Shown in pieces: positions 10,776-20,312 of a stretch of DNA of 64,000 bases (the first letter of the stretch is position 1; each line of letters begins with the position of its first letter). The translations under genes and the position numbers were made by a program. The stretch is from Staphylococcus saccharolyticus (GTDB lineage: Bacteria > Bacillota > Bacilli > Staphylococcales > Staphylococcaceae): NCBI RefSeq assembly GCF_900458815.1, contig NZ_UHDZ01000001.1, positions 496,001 to 560,000 of the forward strand. The letters are read 5' to 3'. The notes beneath the pieces are model-generated. The model searched no databases. It had not been told where the DNA came from and worked only from the letters and a program-made list of their open reading frames with translations.

Positions 10776-11369
10776 GTGGATAAACAAAAAAATGAGCAAG
10801 TGGAACAATTTTTAGCTAAAGAAAGTCAATGTCAAGATTGTTATCAATTTTTAAGACATTTAATTTTTAATGAAACTGAACTTGAAGAGAATTATAAATG
10901 GGTGCATCCATGTTATACCATCAATAATAAGAATGTTGTGCTGATACACGGATTTAAAGATTATGTAGCTTTACTTTTTCAAAAAGGTGCAATACTGGAA
11001 GATAAATACGAAACATTGATACAACAAACTAAAAGAGTACAAGCAGCGCGACAATTGCGTTTTAATTGTTTAGACGAGATAAAAAAGCGACAAGATGAAA
11101 TAAAATATTATTTAATTGAGGCGATTAAAGCTGAAAAAGCTGGTAAAAAAGTAGTCATGAAAAAGAATGATGATGAAGTACCTGAAGAGCTACAACGAAA
11201 ATTTGAAAAATTTCCACATTTAAAAGATGCGTTTTACCAATTAACGCCAGGACGTCAACATCAATACTTGTATTATTTTTCACAGGCTAAACGTAGTCAA
11301 ATAGGTCACAATCGCATTGAAAAATATATTGATTCTATTTTAAATGGTAAGGGTATGAATGATAAATAG
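10776..11369 (+). CDS. YdeI/DUF1801 family protein
   Basis: Encodes 197 residues from a GTG start at 10776 with AAAGGTG upstream. The N-terminal 110 residues match the DUF1801 (YdhG/YdeI) fold, including a WVHPCYT segment and a HGFKDYVALLFQKGA core. The C-terminal part (about 130-190) is a helical OmdA-like region with TPGRQHQYLYYFSQAK and repeated basic residues. Cytoplasmic and of unknown biochemical role. It is divergent from the APC permease and ends in a clear terminator. Confidence 0.8.
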   Translation: MDKQKNEQVEQFLAKESQCQDCYQFLRHLIFNETELEENYKWVHPCYTINNKNVVLIHGFKDYVALLFQKGAILEDKYETLIQQTKRVQAARQLRFNCLDEIKKRQDEIKYYLIEAIKAEKAGKKVVMKKNDDEVPEELQRKFEKFPHLKDAFYQLTPGRQHQYLYYFSQAKRSQIGHNRIEKYIDSILNGKGMNDK

Positions 11370-11381
11370 ATAAAGTAAAAA

Positions 11382-11410
11382 AGGTTGGAGATGAGCCCAA
11401 CCTCTTTTTA
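11382..11410 (+). terminator. Rho-independent terminator
   Basis: AGGTTGG pairs with CCAACCT across an eight-base loop, followed by CTTTTTA. Confidence 0.8.
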
Positions 11411-11434
11411 TTTCACTCTATATTTTGTAAAGAA

Positions 11435-12344
11435 TTATTTTTGATTGCCATTCAAACGCACTAAAATTTTAGCTTGAGATTTATCATTTACAAGTTGATT
11501 GAAGCCACTTTCAACAATATTGTCCAATTCGATTTCATCAGTTACAACATCTTTGACATTTAAACTACCGTTAGCGATTAAGTCGATAGTTTGTTGGAAT
11601 GTAGTACCAACGCCTGCAACTTCAAATGATACGTCTATACCATTTTCTGTGTTATCATATACTGCTTGTACAGGATCAACTTTATCTGAGTTAAAAGTAT
11701 GTGTTGCACCTACGCTTTTAGCTTTCTCTAAGCGTTCTTCAGATAAGTCGAAGACAAAGATTTTACTTGCGCCCGCTGTTTTCGCTGCAATTACAGTAAG
11801 TAGGCCAATTGGATCAGCACCAAAAACTGCTACAGTATCTCCAAATAATAATTCGCCTTCTTTTACTGCTTGAACTGCAACGGCCCGTTGGTTCAACAAG
11901 TGCACCTTCACGTGCTGAAACGTTGTCAGGTAAATGATAGACGTTTGTTTCAGGTGCATTTGTAAATTCTGCAAATCCTCCATCAGAACCTAAACCAATG
12001 AAAGAGTATCCATCATATAAGTCGATATTTTCTTCTTTCTCTCTTTTAGATACAGTTGGGTTAACAGCAACGCGATCGCCTTTTTTAAAGCGTGTGACAT
12101 CTTTACCTACGTTTTCAACAATACCAGAGAATTCGTGACCTATTGTCACTAGTGCTTTTTGACCTAATAGCGGGTCTGGTTTATCTGTCGAAATGAAGAT
12201 TGGACCTTCTAAGTATTCATGCAAATCTGTACCACAAATGCCTGTCCATGATACTTTTACTTGAACTTCATTATCTTTTAATTCTTTTGGCTCACGATCC
12301 TCTACACGTACATCTTTTTTCCCGTACCATACTGCAGCTTTCAT
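11435..12344 (-). pseudogene. (R,R)-butanediol dehydrogenase-like zinc alcohol dehydrogenase, frameshift plus deletion
   Basis: A zinc-dependent medium-chain dehydrogenase of the 2,3-butanediol type (acetoin/butanediol interconversion, an NADH sink in fermentation). The N-terminus shows GICGTDLHEY and GHEFSG zinc motifs. At 11884-11886 an extra G (CCC on the plus strand) shifts the frame after the VEPT region; deleting it restores AVAVQAVKEG. Further on the text runs from VGTTFQQT straight to IDLIANGSLNVKDVV, whereas the family has about 47 more residues there, so an internal segment is lost in frame. Total length is about 303 codons against about 350. A Rex-type operator lies upstream. Confidence 0.85.
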
Positions 12345-12477
12345 ATTTAAAAACCCCGTAATAGTAAATTTTGACCTCTAATCTACATCTTCAGTCGATG
12401 ATTTGGTGTAATAATTCTTATTACACTTTGAGAATAATACTAATGTGATAGGTTTTCAATAGATATTTTGAATTTTA

Positions 12478-12493
12478 TGTGAAATAATTCACA
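12478..12493. promoter_or_regulatory. Rex-type operator upstream of butanediol dehydrogenase
   Basis: TGTGA-AATAAT-TCACA is a perfect inverted repeat with six-base spacing, matching the Gram-positive Rex consensus TTGTGA-N6-TCACAA except at the outermost bases. Rex is an NADH-sensing repressor of fermentation and anaerobic genes. It is 134 bases from the dehydrogenase start and 125 bases upstream of the opuC promoter on the other side; the dehydrogenase is the more likely target. Confidence 0.6.
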
Positions 12494-12616
12494 TTTTGTA
12501 ATTATTGACTTGCTTTTTAAAGAAAAATAACCTTGAAAGTACTATAATTACTTATATTAATGCATTTTATAATTATTTTAACTTAGAAAAAATGCAGAAA
12601 AATACTTTTATTAAGG

Positions 12617-12644
12617 TTTACAGAATAAATAATAGGTATATAAT
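12617..12644 (+). promoter_or_regulatory. Sigma-A type promoter for opuC
   Basis: TTTACA, 16 bases, then TATAAT. Transcription would start near 12651, leaving a leader of about 200 bases before opuCA. Confidence 0.55.
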
Positions 12645-12737
12645 ACTAACTGTCTAAAATTCCATGTCGCTGTTTATAAAATTTTTAACATAGCAAGTTT
12701 CTAAATAGACGACTTAAATTTTTACAATTTTAAAAGC

Positions 12738-12807
12738 AAAGGCCTCTGTACTTTTGTTTAACTTATGCACCTATTTGTTTAACAATCGCGCTAGAGGTCT
12801 TTTTTTA
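12738..12807 (+). terminator. Terminator-like hairpin inside the opuC leader (possible attenuator)
   Basis: AAAGGCCTCT pairs with AGAGGTCTTT (ten pairs, one G-U) around a 45-base loop and is followed by a T-run. The loop holds two copies of TTTGTTTAAC. Since the upstream gene is transcribed away, the only transcript this can stop is the opuC leader itself. Upstream in the leader, GTCTA and TAGAC (about 12652 and 12706) can also pair. Confidence 0.55.
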
Positions 12808-12853
12808 TAACAATGGAGTTTGACACTTTAATTTCAGGAAGGGGAAAGTAACT

Positions 12854-14107
12854 ATGTTAAGTATCAAAAACTTAACCAAAATTTATTCAGGGAATAAAAA
12901 AGCGGTAGATAATATTTCTTTGGATATTGAATCTGGGGAATTTATCGCTTTTATTGGGACAAGTGGTAGTGGTAAAACAACTGCATTACGTATGATTAAT
13001 CGTATGATTGAGGCAACTGAAGGTCAAATCACTATGAATGGGAAAGATGTCCGTAATATGAACCCTGTTGAATTACGTAGAAGTATTGGGTATGTCATTC
13101 AACAAATTGGTTTAATGCCTCATATGAATATTCGAGAAAATATTGTTTTAGTACCTAAACTTTTAAAGTGGTCTAAAGAAAATAAAGATGCGAAGGCTAA
13201 GGAACTTATTAAACTGGTAGATTTACCGGAGGAATATCTTGATCGTTATCCAGCTGAATTATCAGGTGGTCAGCAACAACGTATTGGAGTTGTTCGTGCT
13301 TTAGCAGCAGAACAAGATATTATTTTAATGGATGAACCGTTTGGGGCATTGGATCCGATTACACGTGATACATTACAAGATTTAGTTAAAGAATTACAAC
13401 AAAAATTAGGTAAAACTTTCATATTTGTTACACATGATATGGATGAAGCAATCAAATTAGCAGATAAAATTTGTATTATATCAAAAGGGCAAGTTGTACA
13501 ATTTGACACACCCGATAATATTTTACGTCATCCTGCAAATGATTTTGTTATTGATTTTATTGGTCAGAACCGTCTTATCCAAGATCGTCCGAATATGAAA
13601 ACTGTAGAAGGTGCAATGATTAAACCTGTAACTGTTAAAGCAGATGATTCACTCAATGACACAGTCAATATTATGAGACAAAAACGTGTAGATACAATAT
13701 TTGTGGTTAATAATCATAATAAATTACTAGGATTCTTAGATATTGAAGATATTAACCAAGGATTAAGAGCTGGTAAAGAGTTAATCGATACAATGCAACG
13801 TGATATTTATAAAGTTCATATTGATACAAAGTTACAAGATTCAGTACGTACAATTTTAAAACGTAATGTAAGAAATGTACCGGTTGTCGATGATTCAGAT
13901 AGACTCATTGGCTTAATTACACGCGCCAATTTAGTTGATATTGTTTACGATTCTATATGGGGTGAAGAAGAAAACAATAATAATGAACATGATCAAAGTG
14001 ATGAACCTAACCGTGTTCAAGAAGAACAAGCGAAAAACATAAAACAACAAGTGCAAAAGGAAGTGAATGAGGCTGAGGGTTTTCAACAAAGGGGAGTTGA
14101 ACATTAA
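12854..14107 (+). CDS. opuCA: Osmolyte ABC importer ATPase OpuCA with CBS domains
   Basis: Encodes 417 residues. The ATPase domain has Walker A GTSGSGKTT (residues 36-44), signature LSGGQQQR and Walker B ILMDEPFGALD. Two CBS domains follow (about 255-370), then a Q/E-rich tail. OpuCA energises uptake of glycine betaine, carnitine and related compatible solutes; CBS domains of OpuCA homologues bind cyclic-di-AMP, which shuts transport. ATG 12854 follows AGGAAGGGG. Its stop shares one base with the next start (TAATG), giving tight coupling. Expression is probably limited by the leader hairpin upstream. Confidence 0.95.
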   Translation: MLSIKNLTKIYSGNKKAVDNISLDIESGEFIAFIGTSGSGKTTALRMINRMIEATEGQITMNGKDVRNMNPVELRRSIGYVIQQIGLMPHMNIRENIVLVPKLLKWSKENKDAKAKELIKLVDLPEEYLDRYPAELSGGQQQRIGVVRALAAEQDIILMDEPFGALDPITRDTLQDLVKELQQKLGKTFIFVTHDMDEAIKLADKICIISKGQVVQFDTPDNILRHPANDFVIDFIGQNRLIQDRPNMKTVEGAMIKPVTVKADDSLNDTVNIMRQKRVDTIFVVNNHNKLLGFLDIEDINQGLRAGKELIDTMQRDIYKVHIDTKLQDSVRTILKRNVRNVPVVDDSDRLIGLITRANLVDIVYDSIWGEEENNNNEHDQSDEPNRVQEEQAKNIKQQVQKEVNEAEGFQQRGVEH

Positions 14108-14742
14108 TGAAAGCATTTCTTCAAGAATACGGAGGTCAACTTGTTTCGAAAACAATAGAACATTTTTATATTTCGATGATTGCTTTATTGATTGCTATTG
14201 TAGTTGCAGTACCTCTAGGTATTCTATTATCGAAAATGAAACGTACAGCTAATGTGGTATTAACGATTGCTGGTGTATTACAAACAATACCAACCTTAGC
14301 AGCGTTAGCAATTATGATTCCAATATTTGGAGTAGGAAAGACACCAGCGATTGTCGCCTTATTTATATATGTATTATTGCCAATTTTAAATAATACAGTA
14401 TTAGGCGTACAGAATATTGATCGAAACGTTATACAAGCTGGTCAAAGTATGGGAATGACAAAGATGCAATTAATGAAAGATGTGGAATTACCTTTGGCCT
14501 TGCCACTTATAATTAGTGGTATTCGCTTATCAAGTGTTTATGTTATTAGTTGGACTACACTTGCAAGTTATGTCGGTGCAGGAGGATTAGGAGATCTTGT
14601 ATTCAATGGTCTGAATCTCTATCAACCACCGATGATTATTAGCGCTGCAATTTTAGTTACTCTTTTAGCCTTGGTGATTGATTTTATTCTTTCTTTAGTT
14701 GAAAAGTGGGTTGTCCCCAAAGGCCTAAAAGTATCTAGATAA
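14107..14742 (+). CDS. opuCB: Osmolyte ABC importer permease OpuCB
   Basis: Encodes 211 residues with about five to six membrane segments and the binding-protein-dependent permease (EAA) loop around GQSMGMTKMQLMKDVELP. OpuC has two different permeases, OpuCB and OpuCD; this is the first. The start overlaps the opuCA stop by one base. Next is the lipoprotein gene, 21 bases later. It forms the membrane channel with OpuCD. Confidence 0.93.
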   Translation: MKAFLQEYGGQLVSKTIEHFYISMIALLIAIVVAVPLGILLSKMKRTANVVLTIAGVLQTIPTLAALAIMIPIFGVGKTPAIVALFIYVLLPILNNTVLGVQNIDRNVIQAGQSMGMTKMQLMKDVELPLALPLIISGIRLSSVYVISWTTLASYVGAGGLGDLVFNGLNLYQPPMIISAAILVTLLALVIDFILSLVEKWVVPKGLKVSR

Positions 14743-14763
14743 AAGAAAAGGTAGGAATAGTCA

Positions 14764-15708
14764 TTGAAGAAACATTTCAAATATACAGTCATTCTCATTG
14801 TATTGTCCCTCGTCGTATTATCTGGATGTAGTCTACCCGGCTTAGGCGATGGCAACGCAAAAGATGATGTCAAAATTACTACAACCGAAACAAGTGAAAC
14901 AAAGATTATCGGCAATATGGAAAAATTAATGATTGAACATGAAACAAACGGTAAGATTAAACCAACCTTAATTGGAAATTTAGGATCTAGCATTATTCAA
15001 CATAATGCCTTACAACGTGGTGATGTCAATATGTCAGCAGTACGTTATACTGGAACTGAATTAACGAGTGTTCTTGCAGCTAAACCTACTAAAGATCCTA
15101 AAAAAGCAATGTCAGAAACGCAACGACTGTTTAAAAAGAAATATAATCAAAAATATTATAATTCGTTAGGATTTGCGAATACTTATGCATTTATGGTGAC
15201 GAAAGAAACTGCTGTAAAATATCATTTAAAGAAAGTTTCAGATTTAGAGAAATATAAAGATAAGCTTCGTTTAGGCATGGATACTCAATGGATGAATCGT
15301 GCTGGTGATGGTTATCCTGCATTCGTCAAAGATTATGGCTTTAAGTTTGCCAGTGCACGCCCAATGCAAATTGGCCTTGTTTATGATGCTTTAAAAAATA
15401 AAAAATTAGATGTTGCTGTTGGGTACTCTACTGATGGACGTATCGCAGCATATGATTTAAAAATATTAAAAGACGATTGCAAGTTTTTCCCACCATATGA
15501 TGGTAGCCCATTAGCGACTGAAAAATTAATTAAAGATAATCCTAAAATAGATAAGGCATTGAAGAAATTAGAAGGGAAGATTTCTACCAAAGAAATGCAA
15601 AAGTTAAATTATGAAGCAGATGGTAAAGGCAAGGAACCAGCAGTAATTGCAGAAGAATATTTAAAAGAACATCACTATTTCGATAATGAGAAAGGTGGTC
15701 AAGAATAA
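14764..15708 (+). CDS. opuCC: Osmolyte-binding lipoprotein OpuCC
   Basis: Encodes 314 residues. Starts with TTG at 14764 (AGGTAGGAA upstream). Signal peptide with lipobox LSGC, lipidated Cys at residue 22, so the protein is anchored outside the membrane. The mature part is a two-lobed OpuAC-type binding protein with the characteristic WMNRAGDGYPAF and YSTDGRIAAYDL stretches that form the quaternary-amine pocket. The stop overlaps the opuCD start by one base. Confidence 0.93.
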   Translation: MKKHFKYTVILIVLSLVVLSGCSLPGLGDGNAKDDVKITTTETSETKIIGNMEKLMIEHETNGKIKPTLIGNLGSSIIQHNALQRGDVNMSAVRYTGTELTSVLAAKPTKDPKKAMSETQRLFKKKYNQKYYNSLGFANTYAFMVTKETAVKYHLKKVSDLEKYKDKLRLGMDTQWMNRAGDGYPAFVKDYGFKFASARPMQIGLVYDALKNKKLDVAVGYSTDGRIAAYDLKILKDDCKFFPPYDGSPLATEKLIKDNPKIDKALKKLEGKISTKEMQKLNYEADGKGKEPAVIAEEYLKEHHYFDNEKGGQE

Positions 15709-16403
15709 TGAAGGACAATTTATTGCATTCAATCATCGAGTATTACTCACTCAACTGGGCCTTTCTTTTAGAATTATTTTTTAAACACTTATTAATGTCA
15801 ATATATGGCGTGCTATTCGCATGTATCATTGGTATTCCAATTGGAATTTTGATAGCAAAGTATAAGCGTTTATCATGGCCAGTAATTACAGTTGCTAATA
15901 TTATTCAAACTGTTCCAGCGATTGCGATGCTAGCTATTCTAATGTTAGCGATGGGGCTGGGACCTACAACTGTCGTAGTCACCGTGTTTCTTTATTCTTT
16001 ATTACCAATTATCAAGAATACATATACAGGTATTGTTGAAGTAGATGATAATATCAAAGATGCCGGTAAAGGTATGGGTATGACAAGAAACCAAGTGTTA
16101 CGTATGATAGAGTTACCATTGTCATTGTCAGTTATAATTGGCGGTATAAGAATCGCGCTTGTAGTAGCAATAGGTATTGTTGCGATTGGCTCATTTATAG
16201 GAGCTCCAACACTAGGAGACATTATTATTAGAGGTACTAATTCTACAGATGGTACAGCGTTTATACTTGCAGGCGCAATTCCAATTGCGTTAATCGCTAT
16301 CATCATTGATATAGGTTTACGTTTCTTAGAAAAACGTTTAGATCCTACACGTAAAAATAAGAAAGATCAATCACAGGAACATCAAATTCAAAAATTAAGT
16401 TAA
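15708..16403 (+). CDS. opuCD: Osmolyte ABC importer permease OpuCD
   Basis: Encodes 231 residues, about six membrane segments, and an EAA loop at GKGMGMTRNQVLRMIELP that is closely similar to the one in OpuCB. The C-terminus is a basic, glutamine-rich cytoplasmic tail. Last gene of the four-gene operon, closed by a very strong terminator. Start overlaps the OpuCC stop. Confidence 0.93.
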   Translation: MKDNLLHSIIEYYSLNWAFLLELFFKHLLMSIYGVLFACIIGIPIGILIAKYKRLSWPVITVANIIQTVPAIAMLAILMLAMGLGPTTVVVTVFLYSLLPIIKNTYTGIVEVDDNIKDAGKGMGMTRNQVLRMIELPLSLSVIIGGIRIALVVAIGIVAIGSFIGAPTLGDIIIRGTNSTDGTAFILAGAIPIALIAIIIDIGLRFLEKRLDPTRKNKKDQSQEHQIQKLS

Positions 16404-16442
16404 AATCAACCATTGATGTATGACGTTTAAGTGCAAAACAAA

Positions 16443-16497
16443 ACATAGGCGTAAAATGACAGGGGTAATGAAGTCATTTTACGCCTATGTGTTTTGT
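16443..16497. terminator. Strong bidirectional terminator between opuCD and lrgB
   Basis: ACATAGGCGTAAAATGAC pairs perfectly with its 18-base complement around a 12-base loop; A-rich and T-rich flanks serve both strands. Confidence 0.9.
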
Positions 16498-16522
16498 TTA
16501 ATTACAGAAATGATTTTACATT

Positions 16523-17224
16523 TTATAACAATATGGGTGCTAGAATAAGAACAACAGCTACGACGATAACTCCTACAATAACAACAGCGATACTTCCCAT
16601 TGACTCTTCTGTTTCTCCTAGTTCTTTAGCAGCAGCTACACCAAGTGTATGTCCACTTGTACCTAGTGCTAAACCTCTTGCTATGGGATTAGAAATTTTA
16701 AAGAGCTTAACAATTTTTGTACCTAATGCTGATACGACAACTGCATTAAGAATAACAGCTAATGATGTTAATTCTTTAACACCACCGATACCTTGAGAGA
16801 CAAGTAATGCAATAGCTGTAGTGGCTGCTTGAGGTAACATTGATGCAGTAATTTGATTACCAAATTGGAATGTTTTAGCAACTAAATAAGTTAAAATTAA
16901 CGCAACAATTGTACCAATTGCGATGCCACCAATAATTTGGAGCCAGTACTTTTTTAATACTTCTCGTTTTCTATACAAAGGAATCGCGAAACTAATTGTG
17001 GTTGGCTCTAAAAAGAAATTAATGATGTCGCCACCAATTTTATAGTTTTGATAACTAATTCCTGTTAATTTTAAAAATGCAATTCCCACTACCATGCTGA
17101 CAAATAACGGTGCTAACAAGAAAAAGCCATTTGTCTTTTTATAAAAGTATGTCGCAATGACGAAAGGAATTAAAGATACTAAAATCCCGAAATATGGTGT
17201 GTTTATTCCTAAGTGTTCAATCAT
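16523..17224 (-). CDS. lrgB: LrgB, antiholin-like murein hydrolase modulator
   Basis: Encodes 233 residues with about seven hydrophobic segments, the normal LrgB length. A conserved [17 protein letters not shown] stretch near residue 190 and a [13 protein letters not shown] segment mark the LrgB/YohK family. With LrgA it opposes CidAB-type murein hydrolase export and, in several Gram-positives, moves small organic acids such as pyruvate. ATG 17224 follows GGAGGG. Eleven bases separate it from lrgA upstream. Confidence 0.93.
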   Translation of the reverse strand: MIEHLGINTPYFGILVSLIPFVIATYFYKKTNGFFLLAPLFVSMVVGIAFLKLTGISYQNYKIGGDIINFFLEPTTISFAIPLYRKREVLKKYWLQIIGGIAIGTIVALILTYLVAKTFQFGNQITASMLPQAATTAIALLVSQGIGGVKELTSLAVILNAVVVSALGTKIVKLFKISNPIARGLALGTSGHTLGVAAAKELGETEESMGSIAVVIVGVIVVAVVLILAPILL

Positions 17225-17235
17225 TGATTACCCTC

Positions 17236-17679
17236 CTATATGACTTGTTTCTTCATTTTTTCTTTAGAAGGGAAAAGTGATTTCGTCACCAATAATTGTG
17301 AAGCAAAGTCTGTGCATACTAATAATAAAATTGTAGAAGTAATAATAAGTAAGATGATTAAAATAGGGCTTTGACTTAATATAGGTAAGGAGTTAATGAC
17401 AGATATACCTGCTGGAACGAATAAGAATCCAATGTTATTTGTTAATGCTGTTCCTACCGTTTCAACTTGTCCCAATTTCACTACTATACCAGTACATAAT
17501 GCTATGAAAAGTAAGACTAAACCGATAACTATTGGTATAGGTATAAATGATTCTATAATTTTAGAAATAAGTAAAATAATTGCTAAAGTTAACGCTTGTT
17601 GAAATACATTGTATTTCTTTGACTTCTTGTTGTCAGCCGTTTGCTTTGTGACTGTATGTGATTGTACCAAAGTTACCAT
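17236..17679 (-). CDS. lrgA: LrgA, holin-like membrane protein
   Basis: About 147 residues with four membrane segments and the LrgA/CidA core [11 protein letters not shown] and [14 protein letters not shown]. Start choice is uncertain: ATG 17679 lies right against the AGGGG, while TTG 17670 has ideal nine-base spacing from it; either gives the family length. Usually the operon is switched on by the LytSR two-component system, whose genes lie just upstream here but are broken. So lrgAB is intact while its usual activator is missing. Confidence 0.9.
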   Translation of the reverse strand: MVTLVQSHTVTKQTADNKKSKKYNVFQQALTLAIILLISKIIESFIPIPIVIGLVLLFIALCTGIVVKLGQVETVGTALTNNIGFLFVPAGISVINSLPILSQSPILIILLIITSTILLLVCTDFASQLLVTKSLFPSKEKMKKQVI

Positions 17680-17816
17680 TCCCCTCTGTAATAAGCTTGT
17701 TTGCATTATATTATGAAGGCGGTTACTTTTGGTGTTTTGTAATCTCACTTACAAATATTTATAGTTGAAATGCACCAATTGGGCGGTGAGAATCAGAGAC
17801 ACTTTTAAGATTTCAA

Positions 17817-18577
17817 TTATTGAATTCCCAATTGTTGTTTAAATGCTTTCATGTAAGATTGACTGATTTGATATTTTAAATCCTGAGTTAGAGTTAATTG
17901 AAAAGTGTAGTTAAACCAATGTTCGATAGTTTGGATATGTTGTTTATTAACAATTGTTGAGCGATGAATCTTTATAAAAACATTTGAGGGTAGTTTCTTT
18001 TCATAGGTAATTGAGCGTTTCGGTTGTTTCGAATTGCTGTTTGACAGTATTAATTGTTGTAATGCCATTATTAACTGACAGAGCGATAATATTAGCAAAG
18101 TTTAATATATATACGTTCATCAACGTTTATCGGTAGTACTTATGTTTGATGAAGGTCGTCGGTTTTTGTACTGTCTAACTGTTGATTGATTGGTTGAGTG
18201 GGTTCATCATTTTGCAGTTTATTAGCAGAATAAACTTTATTGACAGCTTGATTGATTCGTTCTTTGTCAAAAGGCTTTAGAATATAATCAAGTGGCGTTT
18301 AATTCAAATGCTCTTACCGCAAAATTTTCATGAGCTATAGCAAAAATAATGTGTGGGGCATGCTTCAATTTATTAACTTTTTAGGCAAGGTCTATTCCAC
18401 TTTCATCCATTAAGTTTATATCTAAAAATATTAAATCAAATGTCTCATACATAGTTTTTCTAAAGTTTCTTCTATATTTTCAGCTTCTTCAATTAAATGA
18501 ATCACTTCATTTAAGTCTAAAAGATAATGCAGTTCATTTCTTGCTAAAGGTTCGTCATCAACGATGAGCGTTTTCAT
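17817..18577 (-). pseudogene. lytR: LytR, LytTR-type response regulator, multiply broken
   Basis: LytR is the response regulator that activates lrgAB. From ATG 18577 the receiver domain starts correctly ([13 protein letters not shown]), loses frame near 18450, resumes as [18 protein letters not shown] with the phospho-acceptor Asp, then hits TAA at 18381-18383. More shifts occur near 18300 and 18100, with another TAA at 18140-18142. Only the C-terminal LytTR DNA-binding segment ([15 protein letters not shown]) is open at length. Its start overlaps the lytS end. At least five lesions; no functional product is possible. Confidence 0.9.
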
Positions 18578-20312
18578 TTATGTCTGCCTCCTCTAAATAT
18601 TTATATGGAATAACACAACTTACAATCGTACCATCATTTGATGACCGAATATCAAGGCTTGATTTTGCACCAAATGAACCTATGAGTCTTTTGTTGAGAT
18701 TGACTAAGGCGTTTCCAGTTCCAGTCTTAGATGACACAGCACTATAACCTAATGGGTTTAATTTCTCATGAGGTATGCCACGTCCATTATCATTTACCGA
18801 AATTCTTAAATAATCTTCATTTAAACTCACGATAACATCAATGTGGTTATTGAATTTACGATTTTTAAATGCATGTTTGATTGAATTTTCTACTAAAATT
18901 TGAATGATAAAAGGTGGAATAAGTGCATTTGTGCAATTGTCATCAATATCTTAATGAATATTAAACCTGTTTGGATAACGTGCTTACTCTAATGAAAAGT
19001 AAGCTTCGACTTGTTGTAATTCTTTTTTAAGTGTAATGTTATTATTACGAGCATCATTAAGGTTTGAACGGAAAAATTGACTCAGCTGTATAAGTAGTCG
19101 ACGTGCTTTTTCACTATCTATCCTAACTAGAGCTGAAATTGTGTTGACAGCATTAAAGAAAAAATGTGGATTAACTTGGGCTTGTAATGATTTAATTTCA
19201 GCTTCTCCTAGTTCAAGTTGACTTGAAAAGATTTTTGTCAGACCTTGAGCCAGTTGTTGATCAAAAGTGGAAATATGATTTTGTTCTGTTTTGTTCTGTA
19301 AAATAAAATTTAAGTGTACCTGCTACTTCATTATGAGTATATAGAAGTACAACGATGGCAGACTCAAGGGGACAATTTGGATGATGGCATCATATTTCCT
19401 CTCTTGAGTGCGCAACTTTAAGATGACCAGATTGAATCACTTCTTTAGATAAATCAGTGATGATTTCTTTACTTGTTACATAATGATCGCTTCCTGCACC
19501 AATATGCGTTAAAATATCTTTTTTTTTAGTGATGGCTACAGCTAAAACTTGCATTAATCTTAAAATAATTTCAGCAGTTTGTTTCGCGGATTTCTCGTTG
19601 AGCCCAGAGCGAAAGTAGGGGAGCGTTTCATTAGCAAGTTGTAATACATCGTGAGTTTGTACTGCGCGCATTTGTTCTTCTTGTTTAATTGTAGATAGGA
19701 TAATCGTTAAGAAGATAGCTGTCTCCAAACTATTAATGATTATCATCGGAAGAGCGATAAAACTTACTAGAATAACAGCATGATGAATATCATTAGATAA
19801 TAATAAGATACAACCCATTTGAATGATTTCGGTAATAGCACCTATCATTGCTCTTTTGGTAATAGAAGGATACGTATTTTGTTTGATGGCTTGGTGTCCG
19901 AAGTAACCAGAAATAATAGCAATGACTTAGAGGAAATTAAATAAGTATAAGCGTCAGCACCACCAATGAACAAACGACATAAACCAGAAATGATACCTAT
20001 TATGATAGCTACCCAAGGTCCTCCTATAAGTCCAGATACTCCAATAGTTAAGACACGTGTATTAGCCATTGAGTCATCCGAATTTAAATGATAATAAATA
20101 TTGCCAGACACGATGTGAACTTGTTCTATTTCAACTCCTGTGAAATTTGATATCATGGCGAATATTCCAAATATAATGATAAGTTGACACTTAGAACGCC
20201 ATTGGTCTCTTTGACTCATCATTGTCTTAAAATGATTAATATTCATTAAAATATAGGCAAGTAAAATAATTAATCCAACTCGTTCTAGTAATAAAATAAA
20301 TAAGTTAAACAT
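18558..20312 (-). pseudogene. lytS: LytS sensor histidine kinase, multiply broken
   Basis: LytS is a membrane sensor kinase (about 585 residues: 5TM-LYT, GAF, histidine kinase, ATPase) that responds to membrane potential. Pieces in order: 5TM domain from ATG 20312 (RVGLIILLAYILMN); a shift near 19930; GAF region (HVGAGSDH); TGA at 19390-19392; a shift near 19270; the phospho-acceptor box NPHFFFNAVNTIS; TAA at 18984-18986 and TAA at 18951-18953; then the ATPase domain (NDNGRGI, GTGNALVNLN). All domains remain recognisable, which suggests recent decay. Confidence 0.9.

Noticed and set aside
12664..12693. Nine-codon leader peptide (ATG TCG CTG ...) in the opuC leader
   Set aside because: No ribosome binding site ahead of it and no run of codons that would suggest peptide-mediated attenuation.
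12752..12783. SigB promoter from the GTTTAA repeats in the opuC leader
   Set aside because: No GGGTAT-type -10 at suitable distance, and the repeats lie inside the terminator loop.
15992..16306. Antisense open frame over opuCD
   Set aside because: Repeated Ile/Pro/Ser composition mirrors hydrophobic codons on the other strand; opuCD is clearly the gene.
16494..16796. 100-codon open frame on the plus strand over lrgB
   Set aside because: Antisense shadow of a conserved membrane gene; composition is Thr/Ile-rich low complexity and there is no ribosome site.
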